Shown here: positions 6,858-13,210 of the stretch, in pieces
Layout: every line of letters starts with the position of its first letter
Numbering within the stretch: position 1 is the stretch's first letter
Assembly: GCA_035577685.1 (NCBI GenBank)
Contig: DATLVC010000419.1
Location: forward strand, 1-13,210
Direction: 5' to 3'
Origin: CAIYRG01 sp035577685
GTDB lineage: Bacteria > Pseudomonadota > Alphaproteobacteria > Micropepsales > Micropepsaceae
DNA: 13,210 bases
Notes under the pieces: generated by a model
The model's database searches: none
What the model saw: the letters and a program-made list of their open reading frames with translations, nothing else
What the model was told of the DNA's origin: nothing
Made by a program: the position numbers and the translations under genes

Positions 6858-6973
6858 TCACCATGGCCGGCCCCTGAGCCGGCCACCCAGTGCGCCCGCG
6901 TCTGCGGGCGCGAAAGAATTGGGCTCGCGGACGCTCGCCTGCTGGATGGCCGGGTCAAGCCCGGCCACGGTGA
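6858..6973. repeat. Palindromic intergenic repeat with three hairpins
   Basis: A 116-base unit fills most of the gap between two minus-strand genes. Its ends are 13-base inverted repeats with one mismatch (TCACCATGGCCGG at 6858-6870 and CCGGCCACGGTGA at 6961-6973). Inside are three perfect 8-bp hairpins: TGGCCGGC/GCCGGCCA (6864-6871, 6878-6885), GCGCCCGC/GCGGGCGC (6892-6899, 6904-6911) and TGGCCGGG/CCCGGCCA (6947-6954, 6960-6967). It resembles dispersed palindromic repeats of Rhizobiales-type genomes, possibly a non-autonomous mobile unit. Since it follows the thioesterase stop, it may also serve as a 3' stability or termination structure. Confidence 0.65.
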
Positions 6974-6980
6974 ATTGCTG

Positions 6981-7391
6981 CTAATCCGGCCGTTTCTGCT
7001 TCTTCTGCACGCGTTCGTCGAAGCGGGCGACATTGACCACCACCCGCTCATGCGTGCCGCCGCCGATCAGTTCCTTCTCGTCCAGCACTTCGACGCGGAA
7101 CGACAATGTACGCCCCTCAATGCCGATCAGTTCGGCGGTCGCCCGAACCTGCATGCCGATAGGCGTTGCGGCGATGTGCCGGATATCTAGATGAATGCCG
7201 AGGCTCTGATGCCCCTCCGGCAACAGATGCTCGACGGCGGCGAGGGCGGCGGCCTCGATGAGATTGATCATCACCGGCGTTCCCAGCACCGGGACCAGCC
7301 CGCTGCCGATGCTGGGCGCGGTGTGTTCAACCCGGACCTTCAACTCGTCGGTTCCTTTGAGGCCGGGGGTGAGGCGGGAAAGATCGAGCAT
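6981..7391 (-). CDS. Acyl-CoA thioesterase, FlK-like hotdog fold
   Basis: Cytoplasmic hotdog-fold thioesterase related to fluoroacetyl-CoA thioesterase FlK, about 136 aa. With the start at ATG 7391, AGGA lies 8 bases upstream; the ATG at 7397 would leave only 2 bases. The FlK triad Thr42/Glu50/His76 has counterparts T38 (VLGTPV), E46 (NLIEAA) and H72 (IRHIAATP) with identical spacing of 8 and 26 residues. SLGIHLDIRHIAATPIG (63-79) and GGGTHERVVVN match the family closely. The Phe lid that makes FlK selective for fluoroacetyl-CoA (F33, F36) appears replaced by G29 and L32, so a different short acyl-CoA is the likely substrate. It is transcribed divergently from the amidohydrolase gene. Confidence 0.8.
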   Translation of the reverse strand: MLDLSRLTPGLKGTDELKVRVEHTAPSIGSGLVPVLGTPVMINLIEAAALAAVEHLLPEGHQSLGIHLDIRHIAATPIGMQVRATAELIGIEGRTLSFRVEVLDEKELIGGGTHERVVVNVARFDERVQKKQKRPD

Positions 7392-7587
7392 GGTCATGGT
7401 CCTGCGCTGACGAAGCGGACCAGTCATACCGCAGCGCGGCAGACAATGGCCCCCGCGGTTTGTCGCAGAACCCGGAACCCATGACGCGGCGCCGAACGCG
7501 GCTGTCGCTTGCCTCGGGCCTGGGCTATATTCGCGGCAGAGCGGCTTTGGGAGATGCCGGTTTATCCAAAACCAGGAGGATTACGCG

Positions 7588-8985
7588 ATGCGGTGCAAAT
7601 CTGCGTTCACGTCGACATGTATTGGCATAGGCGCGGCCTTCGTTCTGGCTAGCGCTGCGCACGCCCAAGCGGGCGGGCCGGGCCAGCCCTGGCGCGGCGC
7701 CGGTACGCAGCCCTGCTTCGGAGCCATCGATGAAGGCGCCAACAAATGTCCGGCGGCCGCCGACACCATCGCCATCCGCGCCGGGCATCTGTTCGACAGC
7801 AAGACCGGCCAGACGCTGGCCGATCAGACGATCATCCTGACCGGCGAGCGCATCACCGATGTCGGGCCTTCGGCGCAGGTCAAGATTCCGGCCGGTGCGG
7901 CGATGATCGATCTTTCCAGAGAGACCGTTCTGCCGGGCCTGATCGACGCGCACACCCATATGTTCAACACGCCCAAGCCCGGCATGACGCGAGAAATGTC
8001 GACGCTCATCGCCATCCAGAACACGCAGGCCGATCTGCGCGGGGGCTTCACCGCCATTCGCGACATGAGCACGCACGGCAATGGTTATGCCGACGTGGAT
8101 ATCAAGAACGCTATCAACAAAGGCCTGATCGACGGCCCGCGGCAGCAGGTTTCCACCCGCGGCATCGTGTGGGGCGCGCCCGGCGACAACAAGCCCGCGA
8201 ACCCGCTGGCGAGCGCGGTTGTGCACAATGTCGATGAAGCCCGCGCCGCGGTGCGCGACCAGATCGAGCATGGCGCGGATTGGATCAAGCTGTTTCCGAC
8301 CGGGGCCTATTCCTTCGCGGCCGATGGCAAACAGCAATTCGTGCTGACCTATCCGATGCCGGTGCTGCAGGCGCTGATCGATGAAACCCATCGCCTCGGC
8401 CACAAGACGGCCTGCCACGTCTATGGCGGCGAGGGTGAGAAGAACGCGATTATCGCCGGCTGTGATTCCATCGAGCACGCGTGGCAGCTTGATGAGGAAC
8501 AGGCCAAGATGATGGTGGCCAAGGGGCTGACCTATGACCCGACGCTGCAGCGCTATACCGAACCCTATATGGACTTCAACGACAACAAGAACACCGGCGG
8601 CAAATACCGCATGATTCCGACCATCAACAACGCGGTGATCACGGCGTCGAAAATCCCGGGGCTGAAGATCACGGTCGGCAGCGGCGTTGATGGCGCCACC
8701 TTCCCGCATGGCACGCAGGCGCTCGAATATGTGGCGCTCGTCAAGCAGGCCCATATGAGCCCGGCGCGCGTCATTCAAGCGGGCACCATGAACAATGCCG
8801 AAATCCTGGGGTGGGACAAGGACATCGGCTCGATCGAAAAGGGCAAATATGCCGACATCGTCGCGGTGTCGGGCGATCCGGTGGCCGACATCACCGAACT
8901 CACCCGCGTGAAATTCGTGATGAAGGGCGGCAAGATCATCCGCAACGATCTGCTGCCGAAGGCCACCGCTACCGCGTCACGGTAA
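7588..8985 (+). CDS. Exported metal-dependent amidohydrolase
   Basis: Amidohydrolase-superfamily enzyme of 465 aa with a cleavable signal peptide (hydrophobic 11-22, ASAAHAQA near 21-28), so it acts in the periplasm or outside. Metal-binding residues are in order: H122 and H124 in DAHTHMF, K234 in DWIKLF (site of the carbamylated lysine), H277 in TACHVYG, H297 in SIEHAW and D368 in GSGVDGA. The C-terminal LGWDKDIGSIEKGKYADIV stretch (407-425) is the usual end of the barrel and return of the beta domain. It is closest to the imidazolonepropionase/Xaa-Pro dipeptidase-like branch, whose studied members hydrolyse dipeptides or N-acyl amino acids; the substrate here is unknown. AGGAGG lies 8 bases before ATG. 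It is divergent from the thioesterase gene and is followed by a strong hairpin. Confidence 0.9.
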   Translation: MRCKSAFTSTCIGIGAAFVLASAAHAQAGGPGQPWRGAGTQPCFGAIDEGANKCPAAADTIAIRAGHLFDSKTGQTLADQTIILTGERITDVGPSAQVKIPAGAAMIDLSRETVLPGLIDAHTHMFNTPKPGMTREMSTLIAIQNTQADLRGGFTAIRDMSTHGNGYADVDIKNAINKGLIDGPRQQVSTRGIVWGAPGDNKPANPLASAVVHNVDEARAAVRDQIEHGADWIKLFPTGAYSFAADGKQQFVLTYPMPVLQALIDETHRLGHKTACHVYGGEGEKNAIIAGCDSIEHAWQLDEEQAKMMVAKGLTYDPTLQRYTEPYMDFNDNKNTGGKYRMIPTINNAVITASKIPGLKITVGSGVDGATFPHGTQALEYVALVKQAHMSPARVIQAGTMNNAEILGWDKDIGSIEKGKYADIVAVSGDPVADITELTRVKFVMKGGKIIRNDLLPKATATASR

Positions 8986-9002
8986 TCGCAAGGCTGCCTG
9001 GG

Positions 9003-9036
9003 CACCGCTGCATCTTCGAACGAGGATGCGGCGGTG
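9003..9036 (+). terminator. Hairpin after the amidohydrolase gene
   Basis: CACCGCTGCATCTTC-GAAC-GAGGATGCGGCGGTG: a 15-bp stem with a 4-base loop, 17 bases after the stop codon at 8985, in the gap between convergent genes. Two pairs are G-T wobbles that work only in the plus-strand RNA; in the minus-strand RNA they become A-C mismatches, so the structure serves the amidohydrolase transcript. No U-run follows, so termination may be inefficient, or the hairpin may protect the 3' end. Confidence 0.6.
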
Positions 9037-9065
9037 TCTGGCGCGGTTTCGCCGGGCTCGTCCGT

Positions 9066-10643
9066 CTACTGATATTTCCAGCCGGGTTGGGTCAAGCTGA
9101 CCCGCCGATTTCCGATGTCTTGCGTGGTGTTGCGAGCCACAATGTCGTGAAGCGATTTGGTGTCGGCTATGGTTTGCCATCCGAATGGCGTGAATGTGCC
9201 AGGATTGAACACGTGCTCCGACAGAAGCGGATTCGTCAGAGCCTGCGAAAACGCGTCCACCGCAACCATCTTCAAAATCAAAGCCGGTAAGGGCGAGTTG
9301 TCGAGAATATCTTCCGCGAACAGACCCGGGTAGAATTCTATGTCCCCAGGCGTCGCATACAACGACTTCAGCATCGTTACGACCTGCGGATTGCTCGAAA
9401 CATCCTCGAACTTCGCCGGTACGGGCAAGCCGACATATTGGCGATAGGCCGCGTAAGGGGGAACATTGCAGACCCGGCCCTGATTGATCGCGGCCAGTTC
9501 GATAGGGATGAGCGCCGCCGCGGTGTTGAGAGCCCCCAGCTCACCGGCGGGCTGTTCGCTCAAGTCCAAGAACGACCGCGCCAGTCCGTTATTGAAAAGA
9601 ACAATATTGTTCAGGATCGTGTTCTGTGCCGGGTAATTCGTTGGGCCCCAGCGCATGGCATCGGGGATGAGCGAATGCCAGCGGTAGAGCAGGCTGAATT
9701 CGGTGGTGATCCAATTGGGTTTGTTCCACGGCGCATTCCACGCCATGCTTGGATCGGTAAACAGGCGAAACGGCAGCGGTAGAATATGATTGATGTATTC
9801 CTCGACCACGAGTTTTATGAATAGCACGATGACGATATTGCGCGCCGTCTGAAAAACGCGCTCATCGTCCCAGTTGGGATTTTGTTGCTCGAGTTTGCCC
9901 GCCAGCCGATTGTGCTCGCGCAGGAACAGCGTGTTCATCATCGCAATCTGAGGCGAGGAATTCACCCGGTCGCCGCCCGTCGCGAAGACCGCCGCCTTCA
10001 ATTGCGCGCCATTGGGACGGGTGTCCAGGCTCGAAATCCCGAGCGGCGGATCGAGCGTGTCGAATTCCTTCTTTGCCGCGCCGGTGCTGTCATACAGGAA
10101 GGGCGGGTATTCCTCCTCGTTGATTGTCTGGGATTTCAGCCGCCCGCGATTGCCGAAGGTTTCGTCGAGCCGCCGCAACTGTCCCGTCTGCGCCTCGTTG
10201 CGGCCGTACAGCGGACACATGTCGATTTGATGATTTGACGTGTTCTGGCGGCGCACGTCTTGGGACTCGCCGGTATGGGGCATGCGCGTGCGAATGAAAC
10301 CGTCGGTCAAATATTGCGCAAAGGCCGGAAACAGGCAGGTCGATTTGGACGATAGCCGCTGTTGGCCGGCCGGGCGTGCGAACAGCGCGGCGACCTGCGT
10401 GTCGGCAGGCAGTGGTTTCATTGGGTAGAACGGCGGCAGATGCCGCGCGCTGTAGCGTTGATCGGTCAGCGATGTCCAACACACATAATCATGCACCGTG
10501 CTCAGCGGATGGGGCCGGTGGCGGCACACATCGACCGCCGAGTTGATGATGTAGGCGTTCACCTTGGCATTGGCCCACGGGCATTTGCTGGCAAGGTTGA
10601 GAGCGGGCTTCAAGATCCAGTGGGGGATGGATTCCAACAACAT
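9066..10643 (-). CDS. Cyclooxygenase-like heme dioxygenase/peroxidase
   Basis: Heme protein of the peroxidase-cyclooxygenase superfamily, 525 aa, with strong prostaglandin-synthase-like signatures that suggest oxygenation of unsaturated fatty acids. In order: RPHPLSTVHDYVCWTSLTD (43-61), FAQYLTDGFIRT (108-119), MCPLYG (142-147), LREHNRLA (241-248), EFSLLYRWHSLIPD (315-328) and EFYPGLFAEDIL (436-447). Y320 and H323 match the catalytic Tyr385 and proximal heme ligand His388 of COX. S466, in AFSQAL, may match the aspirin-site Ser530 (146 residues beyond Y320, against 145 in COX). Q110 matches distal Gln203, but the distal His207 position is aspartate (D114). There is no signal peptide; the amphipathic N-terminus could touch the membrane. 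GGAG lies 8 bases before ATG. It stands alone, convergent with the amidohydrolase gene. Family call very secure, reaction inferred. Confidence 0.9.
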   Translation of the reverse strand: MLLESIPHWILKPALNLASKCPWANAKVNAYIINSAVDVCRHRPHPLSTVHDYVCWTSLTDQRYSARHLPPFYPMKPLPADTQVAALFARPAGQQRLSSKSTCLFPAFAQYLTDGFIRTRMPHTGESQDVRRQNTSNHQIDMCPLYGRNEAQTGQLRRLDETFGNRGRLKSQTINEEEYPPFLYDSTGAAKKEFDTLDPPLGISSLDTRPNGAQLKAAVFATGGDRVNSSPQIAMMNTLFLREHNRLAGKLEQQNPNWDDERVFQTARNIVIVLFIKLVVEEYINHILPLPFRLFTDPSMAWNAPWNKPNWITTEFSLLYRWHSLIPDAMRWGPTNYPAQNTILNNIVLFNNGLARSFLDLSEQPAGELGALNTAAALIPIELAAINQGRVCNVPPYAAYRQYVGLPVPAKFEDVSSNPQVVTMLKSLYATPGDIEFYPGLFAEDILDNSPLPALILKMVAVDAFSQALTNPLLSEHVFNPGTFTPFGWQTIADTKSLHDIVARNTTQDIGNRRVSLTQPGWKYQ

Positions 10644-10798
10644 GCTTGCTTCTCCAGTCGAAGCGGGAGCGCTTCAGAGATATCGGTCAACGGATGGTGG
10701 TGGCGGAACGAAAAATGTCTGCTGTCGGAAAATGTGCTGAAGGGGAAAACCGGGGAAGGGGAGACTACATGCGGCGGCCCGCGGCGGCCAGACGGCGG

Positions 10799-11182
10799 TT
10801 AAGCGCGCGTCTTCTTCGGCCGCGCCGGCTTCGTTGCGGATCGTCCTTGCAGCACCGCGCGCAGCACCAAAGCGTGATTCACCTCCGGGTCGCGGGCGCC
10901 GTAAAGCAGCGTCACAATCTTGCCCTTGCCGAGTTTGCGCAGCGCGCCGACCGCGGGGTTCGACCGCAATTCCTCGCGGTAGCGTTTGCCGAATTCGGCG
11001 AAGCGGTCGGGCCGGTGGCCAAACCATGTCCGTAGCTCGGAGCTCGGGGCTATGTCTTTCATCCAGCCGTCGATCCGCGCGTCGCTTTTCTTGATGCCGC
11101 GCGGCCATAGCCGGTCCACAAGGATGCGTAATCCGCCGTCCGGCTCTGCGGGATCGTAAATCCGCGCGATGCGGAACGGCAT
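10799..11182 (-). CDS. DUF488 family protein
   Basis: Small cytoplasmic protein of 127 aa, the typical DUF488 length. Family signatures: RIARIYDP at the start, ILVDRLWPRGI (20-30), DIAPSSELRTWFGHRPDRF (43-61) with following RYREEL, and VTLLYGARDPEVNHA (90-104). The basic tail (KPARPKKTRA) is disordered. The biochemical role of the family is unknown to me; members are often small stand-alone proteins. ATG 11182 fits the family N-terminus exactly, but it has no Shine-Dalgarno sequence: a perfect 10-bp GC hairpin ends on the base just before it. It follows the VOC gene on the same strand with a 37-base gap, so expression may depend on readthrough and remodelling of that hairpin. Confidence 0.88.
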   Translation of the reverse strand: MPFRIARIYDPAEPDGGLRILVDRLWPRGIKKSDARIDGWMKDIAPSSELRTWFGHRPDRFAEFGKRYREELRSNPAVGALRKLGKGKIVTLLYGARDPEVNHALVLRAVLQGRSATKPARPKKTRA

Positions 11183-11214
11183 GGGGGCGCGGTGTCCGTC
11201 TGGCCCGCGCCCCC
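11183..11214 (-). promoter_or_regulatory. GC hairpin abutting a start codon
   Basis: Perfect 10-bp inverted repeat GGGGGCGCGG/CCGCGCCCCC with a 12-base loop, between the VOC stop (11220) and the DUF488 ATG (11182). On the minus strand its 3' arm touches the ATG with no spacer. There is no U-tract, so it is unlikely to be a classical terminator alone. It may lower DUF488 translation or act as an mRNA processing boundary. Confidence 0.5.
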
Positions 11215-11219
11215 TTAAC

Positions 11220-12059
11220 TCAGGATTTCACCTCGGGCCCCAGTGGTGCGCGCTGCACCAGTTCGATGCGCGTGCCCCAGGGATCGGTGATGTAGGCAAT
11301 GGTGTTGCCGCCCTGCGGATTCGTGCGCGGTCCCTCATCCAGCTTGATGCCTTCCGCAGTGATCTTCTTCACGAAGGCCGGATGGTCCTTCACGTCGAAG
11401 CCGATATGGTCGAGCACGCGCCCGCGGGTCGCGATCTGCTTTGCGTCGGCCTTGACGAAGCGCAGCTGCACGCCCGGCAGGTCCACGATCGCGCCGCCAT
11501 TGCGGGTGCCGACCTTGCCGCCGAAGGTCTTCGCGTACCAAGCCTGCGCTTTGGGAATCTCCGATTCCGGCAGGGCGAAATGGATGTGCTCGTTCTTGAT
11601 CGGCACGGTCTGGGTTTTGTCTTCCAGGATTTCCATGCGCACGCCGTCCGGCGTTTCGACATAGGCCTGGTCCAGCCGGCCATTGCCGCCGGGCAGCACC
11701 TTCACGCCCTTGGCCTTCCACTCCGCGACGCGCTTCTGCACATTGTCGACGATGAAGCCGACATGGTTCACCACCGAACCTTGCGTGCCGCCTTCGCCTT
11801 TTTCGGTTCCGAGCACCAGATTGATGTAGAGCCCCGGGAACATGATCAGCGGGTTTCCGCCGGGCATGTACAATTTGCCGCCCATGGCTTGAAAGAGTTT
11901 CTTGTTCGCTTCCACATCCTGCGAAGCGAGATGCCAATGCCCCATGGTTACGCCGACGGCGTTGAACGGGGCCGGCTGTGCGGCCGCCGGTTCTGCGGTC
12001 AGCGCAGAGGCGAACAATGCCGAAGCGAATGCTAAGGCGGTGAACAGATTGGTTTTCAA
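11220..12059 (-). CDS. Exported two-domain VOC (glyoxalase/dioxygenase fold) protein
   Basis: Start placed at TTG 12059: GGGAGG lies 5 bases upstream, and the product (279 aa) then begins with a clean signal peptide (MKTNLFTALAFASALFASAL, cleaved after AAAQ near residue 28). The in-frame ATG at 12107 adds 16 unlikely residues. Two vicinal-oxygen-chelate domains follow, about 36-147 and 156-270. Each shows a candidate metal triad: H43 (HWHLAS), H99 (VNHVGF), E143 (RMEIL); and H160 (HIHFAL), H218 (LDHIGF), E266 (TRIELV). Family members are lyases, isomerases or extradiol dioxygenases using Fe, Mn, Zn or Ni; the reaction cannot be told here. Export is unusual for the superfamily. It lies between the YkgJ-type gene and the DUF488 gene, same strand. 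Confidence 0.85.
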   Translation of the reverse strand: MKTNLFTALAFASALFASALTAEPAAAQPAPFNAVGVTMGHWHLASQDVEANKKLFQAMGGKLYMPGGNPLIMFPGLYINLVLGTEKGEGGTQGSVVNHVGFIVDNVQKRVAEWKAKGVKVLPGGNGRLDQAYVETPDGVRMEILEDKTQTVPIKNEHIHFALPESEIPKAQAWYAKTFGGKVGTRNGGAIVDLPGVQLRFVKADAKQIATRGRVLDHIGFDVKDHPAFVKKITAEGIKLDEGPRTNPQGGNTIAYITDPWGTRIELVQRAPLGPEVKS

Positions 12060-12117
12060 GGCGGCCTCCCTTGGGCTGGATTTTCCGGTTGCTTGACGAG
12101 TGCGCAAGTGCGCTCTC

Positions 12118-12152
12118 AGCCCGGGCGCAAACTATCACGCGCCGCCTGGGCT
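12118..12152 (-). terminator. Possible hairpin at the end of the YkgJ-type gene
   Basis: AGCCCGGGCG (12118-12127) pairs with CGCCTGGGCT (12143-12152) with one imperfect pair, overlapping the stop codon of the minus-strand gene. In minus-strand RNA the imperfect pair is an A-C mismatch. There is no U-run, so this is a weak terminator candidate. Confidence 0.3.
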
Positions 12153-12696
12153 AAGAAGGGGGCGCCGTCCCTTCCGGCCGAATTTCGCAGCTGCCCAAGA
12201 CGTTTTGCAGTTCCCTGGCGACCCAGCCGTCCTGGTGCGCGGCAACCGCCGCGGCCATGCCGTCATTCAGAAAGGTCACCCGGTTTGCGTGGCCCTCCGC
12301 GCCCAGCACGGAAAGAAACACGGGCACCCGCCTTTCGATCAACCACGTCATGTAGGCGATGCAGGGTTCCCAAAACACCCGATGCGGAGAATCGACCATG
12401 TGGAACATCAGGCCGACGCGCTTTTTGTAATGGCTCGGGCTTCTCTCGTTCACCAGCGTGATCAGGATTCCACAACGATCCGGCCGCCAGGAATCGCCCA
12501 GCGGAAATTTGCGCCAGCCGCAATACCAGCTCTCGCACACCGAAGGGCGCGTTGCATAAATCCCGCAGCCTGCCGCCTCGTGACAATGCGGGCAGAGCAC
12601 GCGGGAGGGTTTCTTCAATTGCGGCGTATCGATTTCCAAATGCTTGCAACAAACGGTGCATCCGCCGCATTCGCGGTCCGCGACCAGTTCCTGCAT
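12151..12696 (-). CDS. YkgJ-type cysteine-cluster protein
   Basis: Cytoplasmic protein of 181 aa with a metal-chelating cysteine cluster at its N-terminus: C10, C13, C16 and C17 in CGGCTVCC, then C35 and C38 (CPHC), C44 (CGIY), C54 (PSVCESWYC) and C59. This fits the YkgJ/CxxCxxCC family, proposed to bind zinc or an iron-sulfur cluster; some relatives act in flagellin-lysine methylation, but most have no known role. The segment GCGIYATRPSVCESWYCGW is diagnostic. The C-terminal half (about 75-181) has no motif I recognise and is probably mixed alpha/beta. The only ribosome-site candidate is a G-rich stretch (GGGGGG) about 9 bases before ATG. The VOC gene follows after 91 bases. Confidence 0.85.
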   Translation of the reverse strand: MQELVADRECGGCTVCCKHLEIDTPQLKKPSRVLCPHCHEAAGCGIYATRPSVCESWYCGWRKFPLGDSWRPDRCGILITLVNERSPSHYKKRVGLMFHMVDSPHRVFWEPCIAYMTWLIERRVPVFLSVLGAEGHANRVTFLNDGMAAAVAAHQDGWVARELQNVLGSCEIRPEGTAPPS

Positions 12697-13210
12697 GTCG
12701 CTGGCCCCCCAGCCAGAGCTGGAACCTTAGCACATTTTCAAGCCGGGATGCGGGAGAGAAGCGGCTCATGCAGCGAATGAGAGCTCGGTGAAAATACCGG
12801 TTTTCGTAAGGGCCGCGCAAATATGAAAATATTCCTACCCACCTCTTCACAATCCACCCTACTCCACCCACATAAAAATCGCTCTATCCTGTGAGGGGGC
12901 GTCCGGATCGTCCGTACACGTAGGATAGGGCCGGCGTCCACGCCTTCCGAAGGGCTAACCTCCTTTGGAACAAACGCGTCTTTCGGCTTAAGCCCCCGAA
13001 GGTCGCGGGTGGTGGAGGCGGGCGCAGCCAAACCCCGCGCGAGCCCTTCAGCAAGGTGGGTGCGGGCCGGCCGCTGAACCGTTGTCTCGGGGTTCCGAGG
13101 GTAGCCATTCCTCCGGCCCCCGCCACGAACCAAATCAAGACATCCGCATTGCGCAACGAAACAACGAAACTGGGACGCGCATCGACGAAGTGCGGGTCTT
13201 CGGTCGGTTT
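12697..13210. other. 514 bases without a supportable gene; inverted-repeat-rich
   Basis: Several overlapping minus-strand frames are open here, but their products are low-complexity (Pro/Arg-rich), lack credible starts and show no family motif. Structure is abundant instead: CTATCCT (12884-12890) with AGGATAG (12922-12928), enclosing GTG/CAC and CGGA-TCG-TCCG pairings; TTCAGC (13047-13052) with GCTGAA (13073-13078); and CTCGG-GGTT-CCGAG (13086-13099). The minus strand at about 12837-12870 is G-rich with repeated GGGTGGA. The segment could hold a structured non-coding RNA or a dispersed repeat. It does not match what I remember of RNase P RNA, tmRNA, SRP RNA or 6S RNA. Confidence 0.4.

Noticed and set aside
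7509..7531. Promoter TTGCCT...TATATT upstream of the amidohydrolase gene
   Set aside because: The spacer is only 11 bases, too short for a sigma-70 promoter, and no better -35 lies at the right distance from TATATT.
7559..7573. GGTTT/AAACC hairpin just before the amidohydrolase ribosome site
   Set aside because: A 5-bp mostly A-T stem is too weak and too likely by chance to call a regulatory element.
7525..8778. Minus-strand open frame of 417 codons opposite the amidohydrolase gene
   Set aside because: The plus-strand gene has a ribosome site, signal peptide and all metal ligands; the antisense product is Arg/Gly/His-rich and unrelated to anything I recognise.
10770..10798. GGCGG-rich stretch after the DUF488 gene as a terminator
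   Set aside because: It is a simple GC-rich repeat with competing pairings and no U-run; no single stable hairpin stands out.
12738..13133. Minus-strand 131-codon frame, and an overlapping 90-codon frame at 12884-13156
   Set aside because: No credible start, Pro/Arg-rich low-complexity product and competing overlapping frames; treated as gene-free structured sequence.

Overview
The window is GC-rich, densely coding chromosomal DNA. Its flavour is that of an alphaproteobacterium of the Hyphomicrobiales (Bradyrhizobium/Xanthobacteraceae-like): very small W..LA-type proteins, exported lineage-specific proteins, a short palindromic repeat with TGGCCGG stems, and CoA-transferase/TRAP/VOC genes. 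This placement is an inference from gene style; there is no rRNA or other marker gene to confirm it. I see no tRNA, rRNA, CRISPR array, IS element or phage gene.

Layout, left to right. (1) 43-3721, minus strand: an operon-like set, family III (CaiB/BaiF) CoA-transferase, then an AtoE-type short-chain fatty acid permease overlapping it by 4 bases, then a DctP-type TRAP solute-binding protein. Together they suggest uptake of a small carboxylate and its activation to a CoA thioester. (2) 3787-4773: three very small proteins around a divergent promoter region; one carries an internal duplication. (3) 4777-6104, minus: an OsmC/Ohr peroxide-detoxifying protein followed 8 bases later by an exported protein of unknown function. 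(4) 6205-6767, minus: two more small proteins, one exported. (5) 6858-6973: a 116-base palindromic repeat of three hairpins with terminal inverted repeats. (6) 6981-8985: a FlK-type acyl-CoA thioesterase (minus), divergent from an exported metal-dependent amidohydrolase (plus), which is followed by a strong hairpin. (7) 9066-10643, minus: a bacterial cyclooxygenase-like heme dioxygenase/peroxidase. (8) 10799-12696, minus: a YkgJ-type cysteine-cluster protein, an exported two-domain VOC protein starting at TTG, and a DUF488 protein whose start codon directly abuts a perfect 10-bp hairpin. (9) 12697-13210: no gene I can support, but rich in inverted repeats.

The most interesting item is the cyclooxygenase-like protein. 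It keeps the catalytic tyrosine and proximal heme histidine of the family, but has aspartate where the distal histidine of the peroxidase site is expected. That suggests a fatty-acid oxygenase with altered or absent peroxidase activity. The hairpin/start-codon arrangement of the DUF488 gene, the two complete-looking metal triads of the exported VOC protein, and the structured 3' region also deserve a look. No multi-gene defence or other new system is evident.
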